The notes: generated from the letters alone by a model not told the origin. Counted from the stretch's first letter, positions 45,301 to 53,207 are shown. The stretch: DNA of 64,000 nt from Planctomycetaceae bacterium (GCA_024742875.1 JANSXP010000010.1:1-64000), one strand, 5' to 3'. Translations and numbers: made by a program.

Positions 45301-46280
45301 AGTTTGACGGTTTCGGCGGGGTCGGTTTTGGGTTTGTCCAGTTCACGCACCAGTCGCGCCAGATGCTGACCGCGAGTACGCGATGCTTCCACCAGCAGTT
45401 TGTTGGCTTTGGTATCAATGCCCACGCGAAACAGAGGACGTTTCTCATCGCCTTCATTCAGGGGGCGATCATTCACGACGAACGTCGGCAGACCTTCCAG
45501 GCCTTCCCGCTGCAATTCGGAGCGTGACTCAAAGACAAGGTAGATAGACCGTGCCACATCCGCTGCCTTGCCGTTGATGACAGGCAGCGTCTGCGTGATC
45601 ATGGGGCCTTCGTCCACCTTCGCCGGATTCTCGGTCGGCTCAATGCGGGTCTGAGTGGATGGCTTCACAAAACTGCCAAACGGCTGAGTTGGGGCCCCGT
45701 TTGCAGGTGCAGGATCGGCTGCCGGAGGCGCCTGTTCCTGACGCTGACTGGCCGTGCGAAACGGGTTGTCGCCGCGTTCGGCCGGAGTGGGAACCGAAAT
45801 CGGACGCTCAGCCGTTTGCCACGCATCCTGATCGGCCGGGGCTGCCGGCTCGATGACGGGCCGGGCATACCGGGTTCGTGCCTGATCAAGTTTGAGGACA
45901 ATCAGATGTCGTCCCTGCTTGATCAGCCGGAAGCCCTGCGGCTCCAGTTCGGCATTCAGTATACGAAGCGCGGAATCCGGTTCGTAGCGGCGACGATCCC
46001 GACGCGCATATCGCCCGTGCGGAATCTTATCCATGATCAGGATGAGGTTGGCCTGCCTGGCGAAGTTACTCAGCACGGCATCCCAGCCGGCTTCAAAGTA
46101 ATTCAGCCGGATGCCGTCCTCCGCTTCCAGAGGGACGACGGGCGCTTCGCTGGCCAGCGCTTCTCGAAAAGAGCGGTTTGGTTCTTCCGCTGCTGTCAGG
46201 TCCGATTTCTGATTTGCTAACCATGCAACTCCCGCAATGCTGGCGGCAGAGATGATTGCAAGAAAGCCATGATGTCTCAC
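42330..46280 (-). CDS. Very large secretin (GspD/PilQ superfamily)
   Basis: 1316 residues, about twice the usual GspD length. A signal/anchor (GFLAIISAASIAGVAWLA) is followed by an STN/N0-like domain (about residues 55-130), a Pro-rich linker, and at least five NolW-like N-domains between about 230 and 865. Examples are EVFSLRNAIATQVVTNIEAF and EVLPLQNVLASEVASALDDF, each followed by a TNxLIV-type strand. The secretin pore domain starts at PQVVIQALLVEVQLDN near 870 and ends LLIFLTPRVVYSD near 1165. A 150-residue polar tail follows. It forms an outer-membrane channel. No gspE/F/G genes are nearby. Confidence 0.9.
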   Translation of the reverse strand: MRHHGFLAIISAASIAGVAWLANQKSDLTAAEEPNRSFREALASEAPVVPLEAEDGIRLNYFEAGWDAVLSNFARQANLILIMDKIPHGRYARRDRRRYEPDSALRILNAELEPQGFRLIKQGRHLIVLKLDQARTRYARPVIEPAAPADQDAWQTAERPISVPTPAERGDNPFRTASQRQEQAPPAADPAPANGAPTQPFGSFVKPSTQTRIEPTENPAKVDEGPMITQTLPVINGKAADVARSIYLVFESRSELQREGLEGLPTFVVNDRPLNEGDEKRPLFRVGIDTKANKLLVEASRTRGQHLARLVRELDKPKTDPAETVKLVPNSGVSEDTAENLNRQIHRMVALQNQPGPSPAAQPPMGVPGGQPMAGQPPASSQSIPNTLNLRGEVNVQAVPGLDILILKGNEADVEKVTRIVQQLEEMSVGSLPAIHVLTLSSVNSEAMAELMTQVYEELASVRARGSDGEKEASFIPVVKPNAILILAPEIDLPSILELASELDKPVDPNAEFEVFSLRNAIATQVVTNIEAFFEERGGLATRVRIIADSRTNAVIVQGRPNDLTEIGRLIEKMDKDTPNSVHRVEIVQLQHATAEELSETINNAIQSAINAAPTPTTGGQGTFGGLQGQNQDLQATKSVALEFLSASAGGRELLRSGILSDVRVTPDARTNKLFISAPEASIPLLLALVEQLDRAPSAVSEIKVFALKNADAEQSVELLTSLFENQNQEDQLGVVIAGAEDAASSLIPVVFSADLRTNTILAVGSPETLAVVDAILLRLDATESRERLTEVLPLQNVLASEVASALDDFLEQQSELQDSAEGLVSNIERLRQEVLVTADDNSNSLIVSASPDYFSQITAIIENLDALPPQVVIQALLVEVQLDNTDEFGVELGFQDPTLFSRSLLESAADIVTTTNIVQAANGQQLQETIIQSQNRTPGFNFNNTISSLGNNASGDTSVIGTQGLSNFSLGRQNGDLGFGGFVFSAQSDAVSVLVRALAARRTVHILSRPQVRATHNLPASINVGQEVPVVNGVTVNDNFVTPNIESRSVGIILEVTPRVTSDGTVFMDVYAEKSGLASGGVPVFTDVTTGNVVESVIINSAIADTVVAVPNGQTIVIGGMITKNDETLERKVPWLGDLPIIGQAFRYDGTNTARTELLIFLTPRVVYSDIDAEVIKQIESERMHFIESEAEEIHGPIFSVPPSGMDQGPITDADFFVAPLEDEIPPRVGQPVPQDAPVMEEDVVLPPQARTDFGGRKPASTRRRDGQLNEEMLILPASGTKERASSVSNAVGREPEQFEERPPRRTWTDRLLRR

Positions 46281-46695
46281 CGCAGTGATCCTTCACGAAT
46301 AGCAGGCTTTCGAATGCCTCCCCCAGGAACCGGTGTAGGTGTCAACGAAGCCATCTGCCGCCATGGTTCCAATCGCTGGCAGCAAAAGTGTCCCCCCGAG
46401 GCAAGGGGAGACGTCGGCACACGCCTGGCTCCACCTGTTGACTCTACCGGTTATTCGGAACTATCGGCGTTTACGGGTGCGATCGATCAGTCGGGATTCA
46501 CCGGATGTGAAGATCGATACGGGTTTTCTGAGTACCCTCAGGCCCGCTGCTCATATGCGACAGGTCGTTTGCCCCCTGGGATGGTCGCTCGGGCACTCGG
46601 GCACTCGGCTGTTCGTGACGAAACGCACTGCGATCTTGCTGCAGGACAGAGTCGCGACCTGGTGGCGCCCGTCGATCAGCCGCAAGGCAGCGCGC
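46281..46695. other. Intergenic region upstream of the secretin gene
   Basis: About 415 bp that must contain the secretin promoter. Open frames here read as low-quality Arg/Ser-rich translations and I reject them. A small CGGGCACT direct repeat occurs near 46592-46607. No clear promoter boxes. Confidence 0.4.
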
Positions 46696-46728
46696 AAAAA
46701 AAGCGACCTGCCAGATGGCAGGTCGCTT
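46696..46728 (-). terminator. Intrinsic terminator after CRVW/APP copy 4
   Basis: On the minus strand: AAGCGACCTGCC, 4-nt loop, perfect 12-bp complement, then a run of T. It lies 60 bp after the stop. As with copies 1-3, this family gene has its own strong terminator. Confidence 0.92.
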
Positions 46729-46788
46729 TGTGTTTTCTGCAAGCAAGTGTGAGCGAGCGGGCTCGCGGCCCGTTCTGCTCATCGCCAA

Positions 46789-47313
46789 CTATGGACTCGC
46801 AGGAGCGTCGTCGTCATCGCTGTCCAGAGTGGTGGCCAGTGTGACGGCAGTGACACCGCCAAACAGAACCAGGCCAATCATCTCTGTGCTGCCAAATTCA
46901 ATGCCGCCCAACTGACCTCGGACAACCGTTCCCTCGGCGGTGACCAGACCCTTTTTGGCGGTCGGTGGGGCGGTTTGAGCTTGCCACAGGCGACAGATCT
47001 GCTCGCCACCAGCGGTCTTGATCTGATGTGTGCCCGGACGCAGGCCACGAATTGTGTAGCGACCTTTGGCGTCCGATTTGGCGGCGGCAACCACTTTGCC
47101 ATTATGCAGGACGCGAACCACTTCAGCGGCCATGGGTTCGCCCGTTTTGCGAACGATCAGTCCCTGCAACTCGCCCTGAGAGGTCAGTGCCACATCGGCA
47201 ATGGCCGCTTTGGTGTCACGAGCGACAGGAGCGGGCTTGTCAAATGCCTGTGCGGGCAGAATCATGCCGGCAAGGGCGATCAGTGAAAGGGCTTTTCCGG
47301 TCAGAGATTTCAT
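46789..47313 (-). CDS. CRVW/APP family secreted protein, copy 4 (unlinked)
   Basis: 174 residues from ATG 47313, preceded by GGAGTACGAA. The signal peptide MKSLTGKALSLIALAGMILPAQA is followed by the regulatory-like domain (IADVALTSQGELQGLIV, GEPMAAEVVRVL, SDAKGRYTIRGLRPG). The hallmark is ICRLWQAQTAPP, a conservative variant of ACRVW..xAPP, then VVRGQ, a Gly-containing hydrophobic helix and DSDDDDAPASP. The same order of elements as in the tandem array 33 kb away shows homology. It lies between the secretin operon and an unrelated divergent gene. Function unknown. Confidence 0.85.
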   Translation of the reverse strand: MKSLTGKALSLIALAGMILPAQAFDKPAPVARDTKAAIADVALTSQGELQGLIVRKTGEPMAAEVVRVLHNGKVVAAAKSDAKGRYTIRGLRPGTHQIKTAGGEQICRLWQAQTAPPTAKKGLVTAEGTVVRGQLGGIEFGSTEMIGLVLFGGVTAVTLATTLDSDDDDAPASP

Positions 47314-47363
47314 TTCGTACTCCGAATCACCATGCTTGCTGAATGTGATCTGTGTGTCTGAAG

Positions 47364-47384
47364 CGGTCGTGTCAGACACGACCG
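47364..47384. repeat. 21-bp palindrome upstream of copy 4
   Basis: CGGTCGTGTC, A, GACACGACCG: perfect 10-bp arms around one base, centred 61 bp upstream of the copy 4 start. It is well shaped for binding a dimeric regulator, or as a leader hairpin. TTTCATT follows on the plus strand. Confidence 0.75.
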
Positions 47385-47587
47385 TTTCATTGATTCTCGT
47401 TATTTGAGTGATTCGGCAGTTCTTTGTGATTGGTCTTAACGAAATGGTGAGAACGGATGCTCAGATTTCGCCCAACTAAACCGTTCGATCACTTGCGACG
47501 ATTAGTGAAAACGGGGACTTTCCGGCGACTTAAACGACTACATCCAGCGTGCGATGCGCTGCGATCCTCTCACCACCGGAGTTTTTC

Positions 47588-48025
47588 GTGTTTCGATTCC
47601 TCAGACGACTGCTGCCGCCATCGGCCGCCAGTCAGGCAGACCCTCAAAAAATGCTGCGGGCGTTTCAGGATCACCGGCAGGATCTGCAGGACGATTTTTT
47701 TGACGCGGCCACGAGGTCTGGAAAACCCCGGGGGCTGCGGTGGACCAAATGTGAGTGGCTGGATACCTATGCCGTGGTGCGTGACGCTGAGAGCGGCATG
47801 CTGACCCTGTTCTGCGGTGTTAATGTCAGCTTCGAGGCGATCGAGGGAGGAGACATGGAAGGTGTGGCGGCCGTATCGACGATCCGCGACGGATCCGCCG
47901 TGTTTCATGCTCAGGACGGTCGCTGGGGATCCGGTGGTAAGGTGCTGTTCAACATGGATCCGCAGACCGCCGCCCAGGTGGCTGCCGCCGGGCAGGAAGT
48001 GGTGGCGCAATCGGAACAGATTTGA
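47588..48025 (+). CDS. Conserved hypothetical protein
   Basis: 145 residues from GTG 47588, chosen because GGAG lies six bases upstream (CCGGAGTTTTTCGTG). After a basic N-terminus (MFRFLRRLLPPSAASQ) and a helical stretch (MLRAFQDHRQDLQDDFFDAA), the remainder is beta-rich with WTKCEWLDTYAVVRDAESG and VAAVSTIRDGSAVFHAQDG. No signal peptide or known catalytic motif is seen. It is divergent from copy 4. I think related proteins exist in other planctomycetes but cannot name a family. Confidence 0.65.
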   Translation: MFRFLRRLLPPSAASQADPQKMLRAFQDHRQDLQDDFFDAATRSGKPRGLRWTKCEWLDTYAVVRDAESGMLTLFCGVNVSFEAIEGGDMEGVAAVSTIRDGSAVFHAQDGRWGSGGKVLFNMDPQTAAQVAAAGQEVVAQSEQI

Positions 48026-48147
48026 ATGGCCCTCGGGAGCCACAGGCGGATTGCGTGTTCGTGACTGGGGCGTTGCGCGAACTCATCCCATGCATGGGGC
48101 GTGTTGCCACGACTGATGGCACTCGTCATTCACTGAAAGACGGGCCT

Positions 48148-50004
48148 TCAGGCCTGGCGGTCACTGCGAAACACGTTGAACCGCATGTACTCCCAGTGTC
48201 GGTACAATTCCGAACTGCGGACCAGTTCCTCGTGTTTGCCGTCGGCCGCGACGCGGCCCTCATGGATGACGACAACGCGATCACTTTTTTTCACAGTTGA
48301 CAGTCGCGACGGCAGGAAGATGACGGTGCGGCCGGAGCAGATGCGCTGGTAGGTGTCGTCCAGCATCGTCTTGGTTTCTGTGTCCAGTGCTTCGATCGGT
48401 TCCTGGATCACCAGCAGCGCTGGCTTGCGGGCAATGGCTCGCGCCAAACTCAGGCGGAATACCTGTCCGGCATCAAGTGAGATCGCGTCGGTGCCCAGTG
48501 GTGTTTCATAGCCCTTCGGGAGCTGGCGAATGAAGTTCTCCGCATGCGTGATCTTGCACGCTTCCACAGCATCCTGCCGGGAAATGTCCTGCTGGCCGGC
48601 CGTCACATTGTCCAGCACGGTGGCGCTGAACACCGGCTCACTGCCACCCACCACCACGGCTTCGGCACGCAATGATTCCAGTGTGGCCTTGCGAATGTCC
48701 TGACCGTCAATGAGCACCTGTCCGGTGGTCGGATCACTGAAACGGGGGATCAAACTCACCAGCGCTTCTGATTCCAGATCACTGATGGCCAGCAACGCTA
48801 CCCGCTCTCCGGCTTCAATTTTCAGATCCAGATTATGGATCAGGTCCGGGTTGCTTTCGGTTTCGATGCTCACCTGATTGAACTGCAGAGAACGTGTCAT
48901 CGGTTCCAGAAATCTGGCGCCCACCACCTGACTGACGGGCGGAACCCGCAGCAGATACTGGTTGATCTCATCGGCCGACACCGTGCCGGCACCCGCCAGT
49001 TTGGGAACCCGCTGAAAGCCACCCAGTGAGCGTACGGTAAAGCCCAGAGCCACTGCAATCATGGCGGCGGCCGGCAGACTGACGGCCTCGCCAAAGATGA
49101 TGTGTCGCGCCAGCAGAATGCAGGGCAGGGCGATCATCACCAGTTGGATCAGCAGAGCCGTCCAGCGGCCGCGGGCGCGCTGCTGAATGAGATTGTCGGA
49201 CCGCGTCTGAAACGCCTCCAGATTGCTGCGAAAGTGATCCAGCTCCAGGTTCTCCATACCGTAACCAGCCACGATGCGGGCTTTATCCAGATCGGAAGTC
49301 AGCTTCTCCAGGCCGCGTTCGACCTGATCGGCCAGCAGACTGTTCGATGTTTCAAATCGCTCCGATTCAATTCCGGAGATGATCCAGCAGATCACAATCG
49401 GAATCAGGCACTCCAGCCCCACTCTCCAGTCAATGGTCATCAGAACGATCAACAGCACCAGCAGATCGCACAGGCACGTGGATCGCAGAAAGCCCCAGCG
49501 GCGAGCGCTGTTCTGCAGCGTCTGGGCCGTGTTCTTGAACAGAGCGGTGGCCGTCATTCGCTGCTGACCGGTCAGATCACCGGGGTTGGAACGGATCGCG
49601 TGTCGCTGAATGTGTTCTCGCAGACGATTGACGCCGTCCGCCACATGCCGATTGATGGACCTTTGTGTGAGAGTCCGCAGCAATGTCCTTACGCACAGTG
49701 CCACAATGATGAGTGTGACCAGTGTCGTCAGCGCCGATCCCGGCGCGTGCAGCAGACTGATGGAATCGACGATCCCATCCAGCAAACATTCCGATGCCGG
49801 ATCAGGCTTCAGTCCTGACTCGGCTGGGTTGCTGACGAGTTCCGCAATGCCGCCCGCTCCCAGGATCACCAGCACCAGCAGGACGGCTGACGCGATGGTT
49901 CCGAGCGTGGAGGCGATCAGTGATTTGCCGAAGAAGTGGGCGTCTGAGATGACTTTGTGGAACGTGTTCGTGGAAGAATCTGACACCGATCGTCCTTTGG
50001 CCAT
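48148..50004 (-). CDS. ABC exporter-like protein with degenerate (probably inactive) ATPase domain
   Basis: 618 residues: six-helix exporter-type membrane domain (about 25-330), then a complete-length nucleotide-binding domain (about 365-600). Every ATP-handling motif is altered. Walker A reads AISDLESEAL where GxxGxGKST is expected (near 400). The Q-loop Gln is absent (VVVGGSEPVF). The signature is LDAGQ. Walker B is ALLVIQEP, with Gln for Asp. The switch His is Ser (FLPSRLST). The flanking scaffold (LVSLIPRFSDPTTGQVLIDGQDI, EALD, SDRVVVIHEGRV) is well kept and the frame is intact, so this is not a decaying pseudogene. It has no ABC partner nearby. Function unknown. Confidence 0.88.
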   Translation of the reverse strand: MAKGRSVSDSSTNTFHKVISDAHFFGKSLIASTLGTIASAVLLVLVILGAGGIAELVSNPAESGLKPDPASECLLDGIVDSISLLHAPGSALTTLVTLIIVALCVRTLLRTLTQRSINRHVADGVNRLREHIQRHAIRSNPGDLTGQQRMTATALFKNTAQTLQNSARRWGFLRSTCLCDLLVLLIVLMTIDWRVGLECLIPIVICWIISGIESERFETSNSLLADQVERGLEKLTSDLDKARIVAGYGMENLELDHFRSNLEAFQTRSDNLIQQRARGRWTALLIQLVMIALPCILLARHIIFGEAVSLPAAAMIAVALGFTVRSLGGFQRVPKLAGAGTVSADEINQYLLRVPPVSQVVGARFLEPMTRSLQFNQVSIETESNPDLIHNLDLKIEAGERVALLAISDLESEALVSLIPRFSDPTTGQVLIDGQDIRKATLESLRAEAVVVGGSEPVFSATVLDNVTAGQQDISRQDAVEACKITHAENFIRQLPKGYETPLGTDAISLDAGQVFRLSLARAIARKPALLVIQEPIEALDTETKTMLDDTYQRICSGRTVIFLPSRLSTVKKSDRVVVIHEGRVAADGKHEELVRSSELYRHWEYMRFNVFRSDRQA

Positions 50005-50334
50005 AGGGCGGCGATTCCTCGCCGAAATGTCGCTGGAACATGCGGCCGATCAGTTCGGTCGAGTGTTCGCCTGAATCTACACCAGTGTTTGCCCGCAGTC
50101 TCACTCACTTCTGGTGGGCGGAATCGTGCACACCGCGCGACGTCTGCCCTGAAAAAAAGGGTATCCGTCCGTTCCGGTCGTCACAACTGCGACTGTGTCG
50201 GCTGCCCCGCTTTTGATGTAAACGCAGACCCGAAGGAATTTGTTCTGGACACTCGGTGGCTCGGCGGATCGTCAGTCTTTGCACAAACCGCGTGGATTAA
50301 CGTGGTTTCATGTTGCACAAAATGAACACCCATC
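50005..50334. other. Intergenic region upstream of the degenerate ABC gene
   Basis: 330 bp with no credible gene. It should hold the promoter of the minus-strand ABC gene. Its far end abuts the terminator of the ABC-2 permease. Confidence 0.4.
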
Positions 50335-50364
50335 AAAAAACGCTGCAGTGGCGACTGCAGCGTT
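50335..50364 (-). terminator. Intrinsic terminator of the orphan ABC-2 permease
   Basis: On the minus strand: AACGCTGCAGT, CGCC loop, ACTGCAGCGTT, then further T. A perfect 11-bp stem, 33 bp after the stop. Confidence 0.92.
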
Positions 50365-50397
50365 TCGGGGTTCTCGAGAGCGGATTGCTTTGACGAA

Positions 50398-51369
50398 TTA
50401 CGCCAGGTCGCGGTCTTCAAACAGGATGAAAGCCAGCAGGATGGTGGCTGCGGCATAAGCCGTTCCGTAGACCAGGCACAATCCCAGGTAAGAAGGAGGC
50501 ACGGTCCCCCCTCTGGCCAGCGCTGCGTAGATGTTGAACGACTCCAGCGAGGGCAGGACGGTGGCAATCAGTCGGGCCACGAAAATGACAAACTCGCTTT
50601 GAATCACTTTTTCGCCCTGTGACACCATCAGCGGTGTCAGGTTGCCGACGACAAAGATCGCAAAGCAGGTCACGAGGTTGACCACCATCGGCAGCCGTGT
50701 GGCGACAGCCACAGAAATCGCACTCAACACGGCCACCTGAAAGAATGACAGGACCACGCCGGGAATGATCTGCGAGACAGCCGCGACTCGTACGTGGTGC
50801 GGCCATTTGATGGACATGCCCATCACTTTTACGGTTTCAAACCACGGAGAAATCTCGGCTGAGGTTTCCCGCTGGTCGTATCCCACCTTGTAGAAGATGA
50901 AAAACGACAGCAGCATCACCAGAGGCAGGAACAGCCACAGCACGGCCTGCAGGATGCCCACATACTTGCCCACGATGAACTGCCGACGGTTGATTGGCTT
51001 GGACAGCAGAGTCATGGCCGTCTTGCCTTCGATCTCATTGGAGATGCTGTTGCCCGCCGTCCAGACGGCGAGCAGCAGTCCGGACACCAGCAGCGTGGCC
51101 AGGCCGCAGTTTTTGAGTTCCCGGATGTCTTCCTTCAGTGTGAAAAACGGCATGAAGACGTTCACCAGCAGGACGGCAGAGCAGATCAGCAGCAGCAGAA
51201 AGAACAGCGGCTGACGAACGGCCTCTTTGGTGGTCGCCCGGGCGATAATGCCGGCCCGGGTGCCGTAGCTGAATGCCACCAGGGCAAACAGCAACCCCAG
51301 GGCCACAATCCATGCGAGAGTCCAGTTTTGAGGGGTCTGCTGTTGGGCGAGCAACTGTAGCGAATTCAT
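50398..51369 (-). CDS. Orphan ABC-2 type permease
   Basis: 323 residues with six or seven hydrophobic helices. An ABC-2 feature is the block GNSISNEIEGKTAMTLLSKPINRRQFIVGKYVG, where conserved EIE/K(T)..L..P.(R)..F..GK residues precede a helix. A periplasmic loop (YDQRETSAEISPWFETVKV) follows. No ATPase gene is adjacent; upstream is a separate secreted-protein gene and downstream a terminator. Its cognate ATPase may be encoded elsewhere. Substrate unknown. Confidence 0.82.
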   Translation of the reverse strand: MNSLQLLAQQQTPQNWTLAWIVALGLLFALVAFSYGTRAGIIARATTKEAVRQPLFFLLLLICSAVLLVNVFMPFFTLKEDIRELKNCGLATLLVSGLLLAVWTAGNSISNEIEGKTAMTLLSKPINRRQFIVGKYVGILQAVLWLFLPLVMLLSFFIFYKVGYDQRETSAEISPWFETVKVMGMSIKWPHHVRVAAVSQIIPGVVLSFFQVAVLSAISVAVATRLPMVVNLVTCFAIFVVGNLTPLMVSQGEKVIQSEFVIFVARLIATVLPSLESFNIYAALARGGTVPPSYLGLCLVYGTAYAAATILLAFILFEDRDLA

Positions 51370-51609
51370 GGATCGTGCGGTTTGTTAGTGCAGCGGGGCT
51401 CGGGAAGAACGGAGCTTGGGTGCTATGTATACGTCGCCACGTGGTTTGACGTTGGACGGAATTCCGGATCGGCCCCGCGCTGCCTGCAGCCGATTCGCGG
51501 TTGTTTTGTGTGCTGTAAGTTGCTGACGCGTAATGCTTTATGTGAATGGCCGGTCATCGGCGGCAGCCGCACGTCCGTCTGTCTCGACAATTTTTCGCAC
51601 CCGCGCACG
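51370..51609. other. Intergenic region upstream of the ABC-2 permease
   Basis: 240 bp between the permease start and the terminator of the YbjN-like gene. No gene or notable structure seen. Confidence 0.4.
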
Positions 51610-51645
51610 AAAAAACGGCCGGTCACTGTGGGGAGTGAACGGCCG
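51610..51645 (-). terminator. Intrinsic terminator after the secreted YbjN-like gene
   Basis: On the minus strand: CGGCCGTTCACT and AGTGACCGGCCG (one mismatch) around a 6-nt loop, followed by six T. It starts 34 bp after the stop. Confidence 0.9.
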
Positions 51646-51679
51646 CCATCTGGTTGGCAGGGCAATATCGCCGGAATCG

Positions 51680-52342
51680 CTACTGAATCCGACGGTCGCT
51701 GAATTTGGAGGCCGCTTCAGACGTCTGAGTCTGATTGCGCGACGACTGATTGGCGGTGGTGGTGTTCTGTCCGGCGCCCGGCTGAGGCTTCGTGGCGATC
51801 CGTGACGGGGCTTCCGGGGCAGTCGTCCATTTGGCCACAGCCCACGTTGGATATTCATCCGCGACACTCAAAGCCAGGTCCTGCAGGGCCGACATCAGTT
51901 TTTTGCTGGACATCTGTTCGTTGGGTACGACGCGCTGCAACACGAAACGCCGATTGGAGGGAATGTAGGCGAAGAACTTGCCATTCCCCAGACGGTCGTT
52001 GGCAGCCAGCAGCCGCAACAGAGCGGTGCGGGGCACTTCCTGTGCGGTCGCCGGAATTTCGTCCAGCCATGCCATCACCCACACAGACTTGCCGTTGCGG
52101 CTCAGCACAGACGACATGCTGAACTTCCATTCCTCACCGCGGACGGTGGTTTTGAAGGCAAAATCGAAGCGTTTATCGGCCTTCACGGGTTTGAGTCCGA
52201 TGGCCTTCAGGGCTTCGCCCAGCGATTCTTCCGACAGTCCGCCGGGGGGAATTGGGCCATCTGTGGACGGTCCATCATTTTGTGCGAAAACGCACGCGGT
52301 GCTCAGCAGCAGTGCCGGCACAATTTGCAGGATGGTCTTCAT
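51680..52342 (-). CDS. Secreted protein with a YbjN/CesT-like fold
   Basis: 220 residues with a signal peptide (MKTILQIVPALLLSTACVFA/QNDG). Residues about 35-165 follow the alpha-beta pattern of YbjN or type III chaperone-like domains: LSEESLGEALKAIGLKPV, DFAFKTTVRGEEWKFSMSSVL, VWVMAWLDEIP, ALLRLLAANDRLGNGKFFAY and a final helix MSALQDLALSVADEYP. The last 45 residues are Gln/Thr/Ser-rich and probably disordered. A secreted copy of a normally cytoplasmic fold is notable. Fold assignment is by pattern only; function unknown. Confidence 0.65.
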   Translation of the reverse strand: MKTILQIVPALLLSTACVFAQNDGPSTDGPIPPGGLSEESLGEALKAIGLKPVKADKRFDFAFKTTVRGEEWKFSMSSVLSRNGKSVWVMAWLDEIPATAQEVPRTALLRLLAANDRLGNGKFFAYIPSNRRFVLQRVVPNEQMSSKKLMSALQDLALSVADEYPTWAVAKWTTAPEAPSRIATKPQPGAGQNTTTANQSSRNQTQTSEAASKFSDRRIQ

Positions 52343-52510
52343 GTTTGCACTCCTTTGCGTCTACCTTCCATGGCTGGATCTCGACCCGGAGCAGCATTGC
52401 GACAGTTCAGGCTTTCGCCGTTCCCACAACTGTCACAACATCATTCTGCAAACAACAACCAATGGTTGCTGACTCCCGCAGCGTCTGCCGATTCGCACAC
52501 CGCGTGGTGA

Positions 52511-53137
52511 TCACGCGTTTGTGAATAGCGACTTTAGGCAAAACTGGGACCAGGTTTCGAACTCATCCAGATTCGCCACCAGTTGTTCGGGTGACGAAAA
52601 TCCTGCTTCTATCATCGACTTTTCGCGTGGCGTAACTTTGGCGGACTCAAGTTCGAACACGTGAACGATGCCCAAATGCACTTTTCCGACATCTGATTCG
52701 TCATCGTTGATCAGGCCGACGCACGTTTGTGTCCAGGCGGAATCAAGAAACACTTCTTCTTCGATCTCGCGTTTCATACCTTCTTCGTAAGGGCTGCCTT
52801 CACCGTCAATATCCAGGGTCGAGACATGGCCGCCCACACCAACAGAACGTTTGGCGTGCAGTCGTGCTTCTCCCTGGTCATTGCCCCGTTTGTAGCAGAA
52901 GACCTGATCGTCGCATTGGAAGATGCAGTAGGGGATCAACTGCTTAAACGAAGGATCCTGTTCCATCTGTGGGCGAGGACGATAACTGGCGTGGATCGGA
53001 TCCAGAATCACGTCGAGGTACTTCTCAATGTCCGTGCAGAAGCCGTGAAAGTGACCGATCTCGTGAAAAACGGCCGTGGGAATGACGAGCACCTGTTCGA
53101 CGGGAGCGTCTGTCGCACTGTTGGCTGTGTTGGTCAT
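52511..53137 (-). CDS. NUDIX hydrolase-like protein
   Basis: 208 residues. A Nudix-type box runs from [13 protein letters not shown] through [15 protein letters not shown]; the essential REx2EE element is intact (REIEEE), while the spacing before it is longer than in the classic box. The N-terminal half contains [20 protein letters not shown], a beta sheet usual for the fold. It would hydrolyse a nucleoside-diphosphate-linked substrate, cytoplasmic as no signal is present. It lies 373 bp... of the trpC start region on the same strand, with trpC upstream. Substrate unknown. Confidence 0.75.
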   Translation of the reverse strand: MTNTANSATDAPVEQVLVIPTAVFHEIGHFHGFCTDIEKYLDVILDPIHASYRPRPQMEQDPSFKQLIPYCIFQCDDQVFCYKRGNDQGEARLHAKRSVGVGGHVSTLDIDGEGSPYEEGMKREIEEEVFLDSAWTQTCVGLINDDESDVGKVHLGIVHVFELESAKVTPREKSMIEAGFSSPEQLVANLDEFETWSQFCLKSLFTNA

Positions 53138-53207
53138 CAGGGCATCCTGTTATGGAAGTGGCGTGGGGATTGGGGAAGTTGTGAATGATGAGAAGTGATC
53201 CGTGCGG

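Noticed and set aside
46269-46844. 191-residue open frame in the secretin upstream region
   Set aside because: Low-complexity translation, no ribosome site, and it crosses a strong terminator and the end of copy 4.
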